Origin: an uncultured bacterium
GTDB taxonomy: Bacteria; Actinomycetota; Coriobacteriia; Coriobacteriales; Coriobacteriaceae
Direction of reading: 5' to 3'
Length of the DNA stretch: 21,034 nucleotides
Assembly: GCA_905215945.1 (NCBI GenBank)
Contig: CAJMRZ010000006.1
Location: forward strand, 1-21,034
How positions within the stretch are numbered: the stretch's first letter is position 1; every line of letters starts with the position of its first letter. Positions 1 to 5,871 of this stretch are shown one piece after another. The notes under the pieces were generated by a model, which worked only from the letters and a program-made list of their open reading frames with translations, was not told the DNA's origin and ran no database searches. Position numbers and translations under genes: made by a program.

Positions 1-2
1 CT

Positions 3-737
3 GCGTGCCTAACGATCTACGACATGTGCAAGGCCGTCGATCGCGGCATGGAGATCGTCGACGTGCGCCTGCTGCACAAGGAAGGCGGCCGCTCGGGTGT
101 GTGGGATCGTGCAGAGCGTCAGGCCGCTGCCGTTGAGTCCGTGGCCGCTAACGGTGCCGCGCCCGCGAGCGCACCCGTCGCCGTCGCGCCCGCAGCTCCC
201 ACTCCGACCGTCCCCGCGATCGCGTTTATCGGCTACCAAAACTCGGGCAAGACCACGCTCGTCGAGAAGGTTATCGCCGAGCTCACCCGCCGCGGCCTGC
301 GCGTGGGTTCGCTCAAGCATCATGGGCACCACGGCTTTGATATCGATGTGCCCGCTAAGGACACCTGGCGCCATCACCAGGCCGGATCCAAGCATGTGGG
401 ACTTATCTGCGCCACGCGCTGGGCGGAGTACGCCGACACGCGTGAGGAGGACGAGATGCCCGCGCGTGAGCTGCTGTCGCGTTACAACGATGTTGACGTG
501 GTGATCATCGAGGGCTACAAGACCGAGGGCTTCGACAACATCGTGGTCGCGCGCTCCGGTGTCGACCGTCTGCGCGGCAAGAGCTCGCTCGACCTGGTCG
601 ACGGCCACACGCTAGCCCTTGCCTGCAACGAGGCCCTGGCACGCCAGGCGTTCGATGCCGGCTTTGCGACTCGAGCCATCAACATCAACGACGCCCGAGC
701 CATCTGCGACCTGATCCAAGACCACCTTCAGGCTTGA
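3..737 (+). CDS. MoaC-MobB fusion, 3' part (molybdenum cofactor biosynthesis)
   Basis: The reading frame is open from the window edge, so the gene begins outside. The first ~30 residues ([14 protein letters not shown]...[12 protein letters not shown]) match the C-terminus of MoaC, cyclic pyranopterin monophosphate synthase, including the DMCK motif that carries the catalytic Asp and Lys. An Ala/Pro-rich linker of about 45 residues follows. The rest is a MobB domain: a P-loop GYQNSGKTT, the [11 protein letters not shown] segment, and [10 protein letters not shown]. MobB is a GTP-binding protein that helps MobA attach GMP to molybdopterin. Both activities are cytoplasmic. The fusion is read directly, since there is no stop between the two parts. 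ATG at 24 could be mistaken for the start but lies inside the MoaC active-site motif. The gene ends in TGA and is followed by a long foldback sequence. Confidence 0.88.
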   Translation, partial: ACLTIYDMCKAVDRGMEIVDVRLLHKEGGRSGVWDRAERQAAAVESVAANGAAPASAPVAVAPAAPTPTVPAIAFIGYQNSGKTTLVEKVIAELTRRGLRVGSLKHHGHHGFDIDVPAKDTWRHHQAGSKHVGLICATRWAEYADTREEDEMPARELLSRYNDVDVVIIEGYKTEGFDNIVVARSGVDRLRGKSSLDLVDGHTLALACNEALARQAFDAGFATRAININDARAICDLIQDHLQA

Positions 738-744
738 CGCTGCG

Positions 745-842
745 CCGGCCCCAAGCACCCCATCTCGCCCCTCAAGCCGTCGCTCGCGTACCAAAGTACG
801 CGTCGCTCCTCTTTCGGGGCGACCTGGGGCACTTGGAACCGG
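745..842. repeat. Long imperfect foldback hairpin after mobB
   Basis: Two 27-nt arms (745-771 and 816-842) are complementary, with mismatches that are largely G-T pairs. In the loop a second hairpin, CGCGTAC-caaa-GTACGCG (785-802), is perfect. There is no T-run, so it is a foldback repeat or a processing/termination structure rather than a classical terminator. It starts 8 nt after the mobB stop. Confidence 0.6.
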
Positions 843-887
843 CTCGCTGCGCTGCCATGGCAGGTTTTATCTGGGCAAACGTCACTT

Positions 888-920
888 CCACCACAAGGGG
901 GGCGGGCACCTTTGTGGTGG
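888..920 (+). repeat. GGGGACAGGCACC-type stem-loop repeat, copy 1
   Basis: CCACCACAAGGGG, then GGCGGGCACC, then TTTGTGGTGG. The ends CCACCACAA and TTTGTGGTGG pair to form a stem. It is the first of several copies in this window, all in the same orientation up to 3613. Confidence 0.75.
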
Positions 921-930
921 ATTTTGCTTT

Positions 931-1067
931 GCAGTAAAAACCATCACAACATTCAGCGAAAATCGCGATTTTGCCGAAAAACGTCGAATGTTGTGATGGT
1001 TTGCGCCCCGGGCCAGGCCATTCTGCGAGTCCGGCCACCACAAAGGGGACAGGCACCTTTGTGGTGG
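931..1067 (+). repeat. Composite repeat, left copy (upstream of MFS gene)
   Basis: A 137-bp unit in two parts. Part A is a hairpin with arms AAACCATCACAACATTC (938-954) and GAATGTTGTGATGGTTT (986-1002); its loop contains the palindrome AAAATCGCGATTTT (959-972). A linker of about 32 nt follows. Part B is the GGGGACAGGCACC stem-loop (1035-1067). A second copy of the same length lies at 2522-2658 in direct orientation, with about 12 differences counted by eye. Confidence 0.8.
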
Positions 1068-1164
1068 TTTTTGCTTTGGTAGATGGTTGGGACATGCCTT
1101 AAAATCTACCAAGTAGTTCATGACGGGCGAAAAACGGAGAGAAGGGTCCTGATGCGTCCTTAAT

Positions 1165-1230
1165 GTTTCATGCGGATAGATTGATTTGACAGACGGTGGC
1201 GAATGCCCGCCGTCCGCATTCGTATGAAAC
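1165..1230 (+). promoter_or_regulatory. Structured leader directly before the MFS ribosome binding site
   Basis: Outer dyad: GTTTCATGCGGA (1165-1176) is complementary to TCCGCA (1213-1218) plus ATGAAAC (1224-1230), with 5 unpaired nt between the two right segments. Inside is a hairpin, GACGGTGG (1192-1199) with CCGCCGTC (1207-1214), one G-T pair. The structure ends exactly where the Shine-Dalgarno sequence AAGGAG begins. It could be an RNA leader or an operator dyad; the sequence alone cannot decide. Confidence 0.4.
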
Positions 1231-1241
1231 AAGGAGTCTCC

Positions 1242-2528
1242 ATGCTTGCCTCTCTTTTCTCAAAACCTCAACCATCGCTGTCCGTGCAGGCCAAGCGCCT
1301 GGTGGCGATGCGCTTTCTCATCTACACCGGTTTTCAGACCAGCTACTTTATCGGTGTCATCGGAACGCTCACCTATGCAGACGATGCCTCGGTCGTGGCG
1401 ACATCGCTGGCCGTCCTCTTTATGAACGTCTTCGTAATCTTGGGGTCCTTTGCGGGTGGCGCTGCGCTCGACGCCTGGGGCCCGCGCCGTCATTTCTTGC
1501 TGAGCATCGTGGGCACGCTGGCAACCGGCGTGGCGATCCTCGTTTTTGGCAGCGCGACCGGCATCGTCCTGCTCGGCGCGGTGCTCCTGGGCTTCGTGAT
1601 GGGGCTTGCCCAGCCCATCGCTACATCCTATCCAGCCTACCTCACCGATGATCCTCTCGAGCTCAAAGACATCAACTCAGCCATCGTCATGTTTTCAAAC
1701 GTGAGTATCATCGTTGGCCCCACGCTGGGCGGCTTTGTCGCAGCTGCTGCGTCGTCGCGTGCGGTGTTCGTGCTCATGATGATCTTTACCGTACTGGCGC
1801 TTATTGCCGGTTGGGGCTTTAGACCAAGTGCGGGTCAGGCCGCCACGCACGAAGGCAAACCCGCGATCGGTGACATCACATCGGACAAGGCCAGCCAAAG
1901 CCCCGACCCCAACACATCTTCCCGCGTCACCTTCGTGACCAGCATCAAGACAGTCTTTACCAACAGCGTCCTCACCCTGCTGTTCTGCATCATCTTCCTC
2001 TCGAACTTTGGCTACGGTGCCTTCGATCCACTGGAGTCGTTCTTCTACCGCGATATTCTGCACGTCGGTGTCGAATGGATGGGCTGGCTCTCGTCGGCCA
2101 GCGGTGTGGGCGCGGTGCTGGGCGCCGTGGTCGCGCTCCGCTTGCCGCCGCGCCTGGTCAACCTTAAAACGCTGCTCGGGGCGCTTATGTCCGTGGGCGT
2201 GGGAAGTCTGATTTACGTGGGGACACCGTACGTGGGCGTAGCCCTTGTCGGCCAGATTGCCCTGGGCGTGGCCTGGGGCGTCGTCAACCCGCTCCACAAC
2301 ACGATCGTGCAAACGACGGCCCCGCTCGGACAGCTCGGCCGCGTCAACTCGGTCATGGGCTTTGGCAACATGTTCGCCGGCGTGGCGCCGCTGGCGATTG
2401 CCCCGTGGCTGGCGGCGACGTTTGGCGTGCAGCAGACGCTCGTAGGGGCGGGCATGGTCGTGACGGCGGTTCCCGCGGCGCTGCTGCTGTTTGGACGCCG
2501 GCATTTGGATCGTGCCGCAAGGCAGTAA
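1242..2528 (+). CDS. Major facilitator superfamily transporter, probable exporter
   Basis: A 428-residue hydrophobic protein with about 12 predicted membrane segments. After the second segment it has the MFS motif-A-like loop GGAALDAWGPRR, and a hydrophilic central loop (SAGQAATHEG...PDPNTSSR) separates the two six-helix halves. The family moves small solutes or drugs by proton antiport; the substrate cannot be told. The start at 1242 is chosen because AAGGAG lies 6 nt upstream; an in-frame ATG at 1203 lies inside the leader hairpin. The stop codon TAA (2526-2528) belongs to the downstream composite repeat, so the last residues (ARQ) may reflect repeat insertion. It stands alone, bracketed by two direct repeats. 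Confidence 0.85.
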   Translation: MLASLFSKPQPSLSVQAKRLVAMRFLIYTGFQTSYFIGVIGTLTYADDASVVATSLAVLFMNVFVILGSFAGGAALDAWGPRRHFLLSIVGTLATGVAILVFGSATGIVLLGAVLLGFVMGLAQPIATSYPAYLTDDPLELKDINSAIVMFSNVSIIVGPTLGGFVAAAASSRAVFVLMMIFTVLALIAGWGFRPSAGQAATHEGKPAIGDITSDKASQSPDPNTSSRVTFVTSIKTVFTNSVLTLLFCIIFLSNFGYGAFDPLESFFYRDILHVGVEWMGWLSSASGVGAVLGAVVALRLPPRLVNLKTLLGALMSVGVGSLIYVGTPYVGVALVGQIALGVAWGVVNPLHNTIVQTTAPLGQLGRVNSVMGFGNMFAGVAPLAIAPWLAATFGVQQTLVGAGMVVTAVPAALLLFGRRHLDRAARQ

Positions 2529-2658
2529 AAACCATCACAACATTCGATGAAAATTGCGATTTTGCCGAAAAAGGTCGAATGTTGTGATGGTTTGCGCCCC
2601 GGGTCAGGCCATCCTGCGAGTCCAGCTACCACAGAGGGGCCAGGCACCTTTGTGGTGA
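2522..2658 (+). repeat. Composite repeat, right copy (overlaps MFS stop codon)
   Basis: Same 137-bp layout as the copy at 931: hairpin arms at 2529-2545 and 2577-2593 around a near-palindromic AAAATTGCGATTTT, the linker GCGCCCCGGG..., then a degenerate GGGGCCAGGCACC stem-loop (about 2628-2658). It begins at GCAGTAA, which provides the MFS stop codon. Confidence 0.8.
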
Positions 2659-2745
2659 TCGGGTCCCAGCGGCCTGCGCCTTGGTATACCATGTACGCCG
2701 TTCACGAATACGCCCCACACCGCCGCACAACCCAGAAAGGCCCCC

Positions 2746-3567
2746 ATGGACACCACCTTCAGCCACATCAAAGCCGTGTTCTGCGATATCGACGGCACAC
2801 TGCTCACGAGCCAGCACACGGTGTCCCCGCGCACCGTGGCGGCGATTCGCGCACTGCGCGAGCGCGGCGTGCTCTTTGGCCTGTGCACCGGGCGCGACGC
2901 CCGCGCGACCGAGGCCATGTACGAGCTCTGGGGTATCGAAGGCCTGGTGGACGTGCTCGTGGGCTGCGGCGGCGCCGAGGTCATCGACCGCGCGCACGAC
3001 ATCAACGAGCTGAGCTATCCGCTACCGGGCGAGACCATCGCGCACATCTGCGAGCACATGGCAGGCCTGCCGGCAACGCCCGTTTGCCCTCGGGACGGCG
3101 TGCTCTATGTGCCCGAGAGCAATGCATGCGTCGAGCACCTGTCGCGTGTCGACGGCGTGCCCTACAAGGTGGTCGACTTTGCCGAGTTTTTACGCGAGCC
3201 GCAGGCCAAGGTGATGTTTACCATGGCGCCCGAGGTAATGCCGCGGGCGATTGAGCGGGCGTCGACGTTTGCCGATGACACCGTTAAGGCGGCGGCTCTG
3301 CAAACCACGCAGCGGCTCTACGAGTTCATGGATCCGCGCGTGTCCAAGACGCGCGGCCTTGTGCGCGTGGCGGAGCTCAACGACATGGAGCTCCAAGACA
3401 TCTGCGTGTTTGGCGATGCCGATAACGACACCTGCATGGTGGCCGACGCCGGCGTGGGCGTGGCCATGGCAAATGGCAGCGACGCCACCCGCGCCGCCGC
3501 CGACTTTGTAACCGCCAGCAACGACGAAGACGGCATTGCAATCTTTATCGAGGAACATCTGCTGTAG
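2746..3567 (+). CDS. Cof-type HAD-IIB family phosphatase
   Basis: A 273-residue haloacid dehalogenase-superfamily hydrolase. Motif I is FCDIDGTLL with the nucleophile Asp14 and acid/base Asp16. Motif II is in LCTGRDA. A conserved Lys lies in the middle (VSKTRGL). Motif IV is GDADND near residue 223, followed by the typical ending GVGVAMANGSDATRAAADFVTASNDEDGIA of the Cof/YidA group. The insert between motifs II and III is the C2 cap. These cytoplasmic enzymes remove phosphate from sugar phosphates and similar metabolites; the substrate is not predictable. GAAAGG lies about 7 nt before the ATG. It is not clearly in an operon: repeats lie on both sides. Confidence 0.88.
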   Translation: MDTTFSHIKAVFCDIDGTLLTSQHTVSPRTVAAIRALRERGVLFGLCTGRDARATEAMYELWGIEGLVDVLVGCGGAEVIDRAHDINELSYPLPGETIAHICEHMAGLPATPVCPRDGVLYVPESNACVEHLSRVDGVPYKVVDFAEFLREPQAKVMFTMAPEVMPRAIERASTFADDTVKAAALQTTQRLYEFMDPRVSKTRGLVRVAELNDMELQDICVFGDADNDTCMVADAGVGVAMANGSDATRAAADFVTASNDEDGIAIFIEEHLL

Positions 3568-3579
3568 CGCCGGGGGAGA

Positions 3580-3613
3580 ACCACCGCAATGGGGACAGGC
3601 ACCTTTGTGGTGG
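3580..3613 (+). repeat. GGGGACAGGCACC-type stem-loop repeat after the HAD gene
   Basis: AACCACCGCAATGGGGACAGG followed by CACCTTTGTGGTGG. The arms AACCACC(G)CAA and TTTGTGGTGG pair. It lies 13 nt after the HAD stop codon and might also act as a 3'-end structure. Confidence 0.7.
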
Positions 3614-3619
3614 CCTCTG

Positions 3620-4070
3620 GCGATTTGGGTGAATTGATACCTAAAATCTGCGTGAAAAAACAAATAACGTTGCCTGAACATCACGCTTCTAACTGCCGAT
3701 GGGTTAAGATATTCTCACCAGTTTGGTAGGATATTCCTTCCGGTTAATGACCTACTGCTCACGGTCGATTTTCGAACGTGAGCGGGATGTTTGCTCTTGA
3801 GCAAAAATTTGTGCAAATAATTCTAATGCCATTAAAAAATGATGTGCAACTAAATTACCAGTAGAAACAAAAAATAGATAGCGAATAAACGAAGGTAAAT
3901 CTGAGCAAATGTCAAGAGAATTGAGAATCCGCTACAAAAATGTCGGTATTGTTGCTCAGATGTCTAAACAATCGTTACAATATGTACACAAAACGTGTGC
4001 AATTTCAGATTGCGCAGATACGTTTGATAGTGAAAGAGCAAGATCGCGGTCTCTTGGGGAGGAGACATCG
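3620..4070. other. AT-rich intergenic island with small palindromes
   Basis: About 450 bp clearly richer in A+T than its surroundings, with no convincing gene. It holds a hairpin GCTCACG...CGTGAGC (3757-3783) and a near-palindrome TTTGCTCTTGAGCAAA (3790-3805). Two GATATTC-containing direct repeats occur near 3707 and 3730. It ends in the leader of the secreted-protein gene. Confidence 0.5.
3952..3981 (+). promoter_or_regulatory. Possible sigma-70-type promoter for the secreted-protein gene
   Basis: TTGCTC and TACAAT are separated by 18 nt, about 90 nt upstream of the ATG at 4071. The match is moderate and the setting is AT-rich, so a chance match is possible. Confidence 0.3.
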
Positions 4071-4233
4071 ATGAAAGCAAATTCAGACAAATCTAAGCAG
4101 AGTAAAATAGCGACGCGCCGTGTACTGGCAGGCGTTTTGTGCGGAGCCTCCGTTTTGAGCCTGGTACTGTCGCTCGTTATGCCCCCGATCTCGCAGGCCA
4201 TCGCCAACGATGCCCAGACAGTTTCTACCGCGG

Positions 4234-4246
4234 AAACTGTAATGGG
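4234..4246 (+). repeat. 13-bp direct repeat, left flank of IS110 element
   Basis: AAACTGTAATGGG, identical to 5767-5779. It continues into a run of seven G on this side. Confidence 0.8.
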
Positions 4247-4264
4247 GGGGTGTTCCTATAGTTT

Positions 4265-4270
4265 TGTCAA
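4265..4270 (-). promoter_or_regulatory. Consensus -35 box (TTGACA) near the right end of the IS, facing outward
   Basis: The minus strand reads TTGACA about 20 nt inside the end of the element, pointing toward the junction. In a circular IS intermediate it would face the left end. TACAGT in the shared repeat lies 23 nt further on, longer than the ideal spacing; it would be 19 nt if only three C were kept at the junction. Confidence 0.35.
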
Positions 4271-4359
4271 CTGGGAAATGCTCTTCGTGCGACCGAATCG
4301 CGGCATGCTGACGCCAAGCCATTAGGCCGGTGGGCTTCAGTCTGCTCGGTGCGTTTCGG

Positions 4360-5517
4360 CTAGGCTGCGTAAGGCACCCTGTCTCGCATGACCGCGTAGA
4401 TGACCTTCAGTCTCTTTCGCGCCAGCGCCTTGAGCGCCTTGCCGTGCGACATGCCCCGCTCTCGGCACCTGGTGTAGTAGTCGCCCCATCTCCCCTCTGT
4501 CCGGGTGAGGCAGTTACATGAGAATATGAGCAGGTTCTTCAGCCTCTTGTTGCCTTGGCGCGATGCCGTCACCGAGGAGATCGAGGTTCCCGACTGGCGG
4601 TTGCGCGGCGCCAGGCCGCAGTACGACGCGAGCCTGTCGTGACTGGGGAAGTCTTCGATGTCGATGGAGATCGCAAGCTCGGAAGCGGTTTTGGGCCCGA
4701 TGCCCGGCACCGTCAGGAGGCATCGGTAGGTATCGTCGCCCTCGAGCAGGGCGGAGATCTCCGCCGTGATCGCCTCGATCTCCGCCGAGTTCTCGGATAT
4801 CCTGCGCGCGAGCAGTTTCACCGCCCGGTCCTCGGCGGCGACGACCGACGCATCCGGCCTTGTCGAGGAGGTTGTCGAGCGGACGAGGGCCTCGATCTTA
4901 CCGCGCGCCGCCCCACGCGTGAGCGCCGCCGCCCTGCGGGGCCCGGCGTCGGCTACCGACCAGGCCCCGCCGAGGGATGCCATGAGCCTCAGCTGGGGCC
5001 CGTCGGACAGGTCGACCAGTGCCTCGAAGGCGGGGCACGATTCCAGCAGGATGCTGCGCAGCCGGTTCTTATTCCTAGTGTTCTCGCAGGTCAGGAAGTT
5101 CCTCTGGGCGGCCAGCGCCCTCGCCGCCGCAATCGTCGGACCTGGGTCTCCGACCGGCAGGAGCGCGTCGGGGATGCCAAGCGCCGTCTTCGCGATGACC
5201 ATCGCGTCTCGCTCGTCGGTCTTGGCGTCGCCGGCGAAGAGCCTGGCGGCCCCGTGCGCCGCGAGTCCCGGCAGGTACGCCGCCGACATCCCGGCCGCCC
5301 TGGCGCGGGCGAGCGCGAGGGCGCCTATGTTGCGCGACTGGTCGACGACCACGAGCGCATCGGGGAAGCGGCCGAACAGCGAGTCCAGGTCGTCCTCCCT
5401 GTTCGCGACGGGGGTGCTCAACAGCACCTCGCCGTCTCGAGTCGCGACGCATGCCCAGTGGGACGATTTCCCGACATCGAGCCCGATGACGGCTTCCGAC
5501 ATTCTAATTGGTGCCAC
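4360..5517 (-). CDS. IS110-family DEDD transposase (RNA-guided recombinase family)
   Basis: A 385-residue protein with the IS110 N-terminal RuvC-like domain: Asp14 in IGLDVGK, Asp59 in LVVVDQ, and Asp101/Asp104 in KTDERDA. The family usually has Glu at the second position, so Asp59 is a variant. The C-terminal Transposase_20 domain shows LLTVPGIGPKTA, ASYCGLAPRNRQSGTS and GNKRLKNLL; its serine-rich TSISS region should hold the nucleophilic serine. A GTG start at 5517 is chosen because GGAGG lies 8 nt upstream. An in-frame TTG at 5532 overlaps that GGAGG. The coding region looks intact, so the element may be active. Confidence 0.9.
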   Translation of the reverse strand: MAPIRMSEAVIGLDVGKSSHWACVATRDGEVLLSTPVANREDDLDSLFGRFPDALVVVDQSRNIGALALARARAAGMSAAYLPGLAAHGAARLFAGDAKTDERDAMVIAKTALGIPDALLPVGDPGPTIAAARALAAQRNFLTCENTRNKNRLRSILLESCPAFEALVDLSDGPQLRLMASLGGAWSVADAGPRRAAALTRGAARGKIEALVRSTTSSTRPDASVVAAEDRAVKLLARRISENSAEIEAITAEISALLEGDDTYRCLLTVPGIGPKTASELAISIDIEDFPSHDRLASYCGLAPRNRQSGTSISSVTASRQGNKRLKNLLIFSCNCLTRTEGRWGDYYTRCRERGMSHGKALKALARKRLKVIYAVMRDRVPYAA

Positions 5518-5527
5518 GGTGGTATCC

Positions 5528-5549
5528 TCCAATCGGTAGGCCGATCGGA
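5528..5549 (-). promoter_or_regulatory. Hairpin covering the transposase ribosome binding site
   Basis: On the minus strand TCCGATCGG, loop CCTA, then CCGATTGGA form a 9-bp stem with one G-T pair. The 3' arm includes GGA of the GGAGG ribosome binding site, so the structure could limit transposase translation. Confidence 0.45.
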
Positions 5550-5557
5550 ACCCCTCC

Positions 5558-5766
5558 CCGCGACACCCACATTACCTGGCCGTGGCGCTTGCGCCCGGCA
5601 GTTTCCTATCAGTCGTCCGGAGCGGCGAGCGCCCCCGGTGGCAACACCCCCCGGGCCCTCTACGGGGCAGGGGCTGACGGCCGTCCGGGGCGGTCGGCCA
5701 GCGACCACCGGTACGGCTCAATCGTATAGCCGTGCAACGGAAAAGAGCCGCCCTTTCGGACGACTC
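5558..5766 (-). ncRNA. Candidate IS110 bridge RNA
   Basis: This region lies where IS110-group elements encode their bridge RNA, upstream of the transposase. On the minus strand it is bracketed by AGTCGTCCG (5765-5757) and CGGACGACT (5619-5611), which pair perfectly. Between them are hairpins ACGGCT-N9-AGCCGT (5733-5713) and GGTGGTCG-CTGGC-CGACCGCC (5709-5689, one G-T pair), then GGTG-TTGC-CACC. After them comes an internal loop around the hairpin GCCGGGCG-CAAG-CGCCACGGC, with GATAGGAAACTG on its 5' side and CCAGGTAATGTGGG on its 3' side. GGAAACTG equals target bases 4232-4239, including two bases outside the shared repeat. The exact ends and the donor guides are not resolved. Confidence 0.45.
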
Positions 5767-5779
5767 AAACTGTAATGGG
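5767..5779 (+). repeat. 13-bp direct repeat, right flank of IS110 element
   Basis: AAACTGTAATGGG, identical to 4234-4246. It is followed by CTCC here, versus GGGG at the other end. Confidence 0.8.
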
Positions 5780-5843
5780 CTCCTTTGACTGCTCATGTGG
5801 TAGCATCGGGTCTCATATAAATGAGGGAGTAGTCGCGTAATCG

Positions 5844-5866
5844 GGCTCGCCCGCAGAGAGGGAGCC
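5844..5866 (+). promoter_or_regulatory. Possible hairpin over the mntP ribosome binding site
   Basis: GGCTC (5844-5848) can pair with GAGCC (5862-5866), enclosing and partly covering GAGGGAG before the mntP start. The stem has only 5 bp, so this is a weak suggestion of translational control. Confidence 0.25.
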
Positions 5867-5871
5867 AGACT

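Larger units (their letters stand above)
4071..4325 (+). pseudogene. Small secreted-protein gene cut by the IS110 element
   Basis: The N-terminus is a clear signal peptide: a basic stretch (KANSDKSKQSKIATRR), a hydrophobic core (VLAGVLCGASVLSLVLSLVM) and a cleavage-like site SQAIA-ND. After ETVMG (4247) the frame enters the insertion sequence and stops at 4325. The start at 4071 is supported by GGGGAGGAG; an upstream in-frame ATG at 3909 has no ribosome binding site. That binding site sits in a hairpin, GTCTC (4049-4053) with GAGAC (4062-4066). Joining 4246 to 5780 across the 13-bp direct repeat keeps the frame open for 19 more codons, to TAA at 5838-5840. This would give a 78-residue precursor with a short Cys-Ser-Cys tail. 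No family was recognised. Confidence 0.55.
4247..5779 (-). mobile_element. IS110-family insertion sequence, about 1.53 kb
   Basis: It contains one DEDD-type transposase gene on the minus strand, a non-coding stretch of about 240 bp on the transposase's upstream side (5518-5779) and about 110 bp on the downstream side. No long terminal inverted repeats are visible, as expected for the family. The boundaries are set by the identical AAACTGTAATGGG at both ends; one copy is counted in the element, so either end may shift by up to 13 bp. The longer non-coding part upstream of the transposase fits the IS110 group rather than the IS1111 group. It interrupts the secreted-protein gene. Confidence 0.8.

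Noticed and set aside
888..3613. CRISPR array
   Set aside because: Repeats are few, widely and irregularly spaced, self-complementary and lie between genes; there are no cas genes.
3909..4070. Upstream start for the secreted protein
   Set aside because: The N-terminal extension would place a hydrophilic 54-residue stretch before the signal peptide and lacks a ribosome binding site, while 4071 has a strong one.
5565..5575. GGTAATGTGGG (minus strand) as the second target guide of the bridge RNA
   Set aside because: It resembles GTAATGGG of the target, but in the IS621 scheme the partner guide should pair with the opposite strand, and a bulge is needed; kept only as an unexplained similarity.
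4555..5775. 406-codon plus-strand frame across the IS
   Set aside because: It is antisense to a well-supported transposase and crosses the non-coding end; composition is Arg/Gly-rich as in other shadow frames.
5821..5871. yybP-ykoY manganese riboswitch before mntP
   Set aside because: GGGAGTAG at 5826-5832 resembles one signature of the class, but only about 40 nt remain before the start codon, and the second conserved internal loop is absent.
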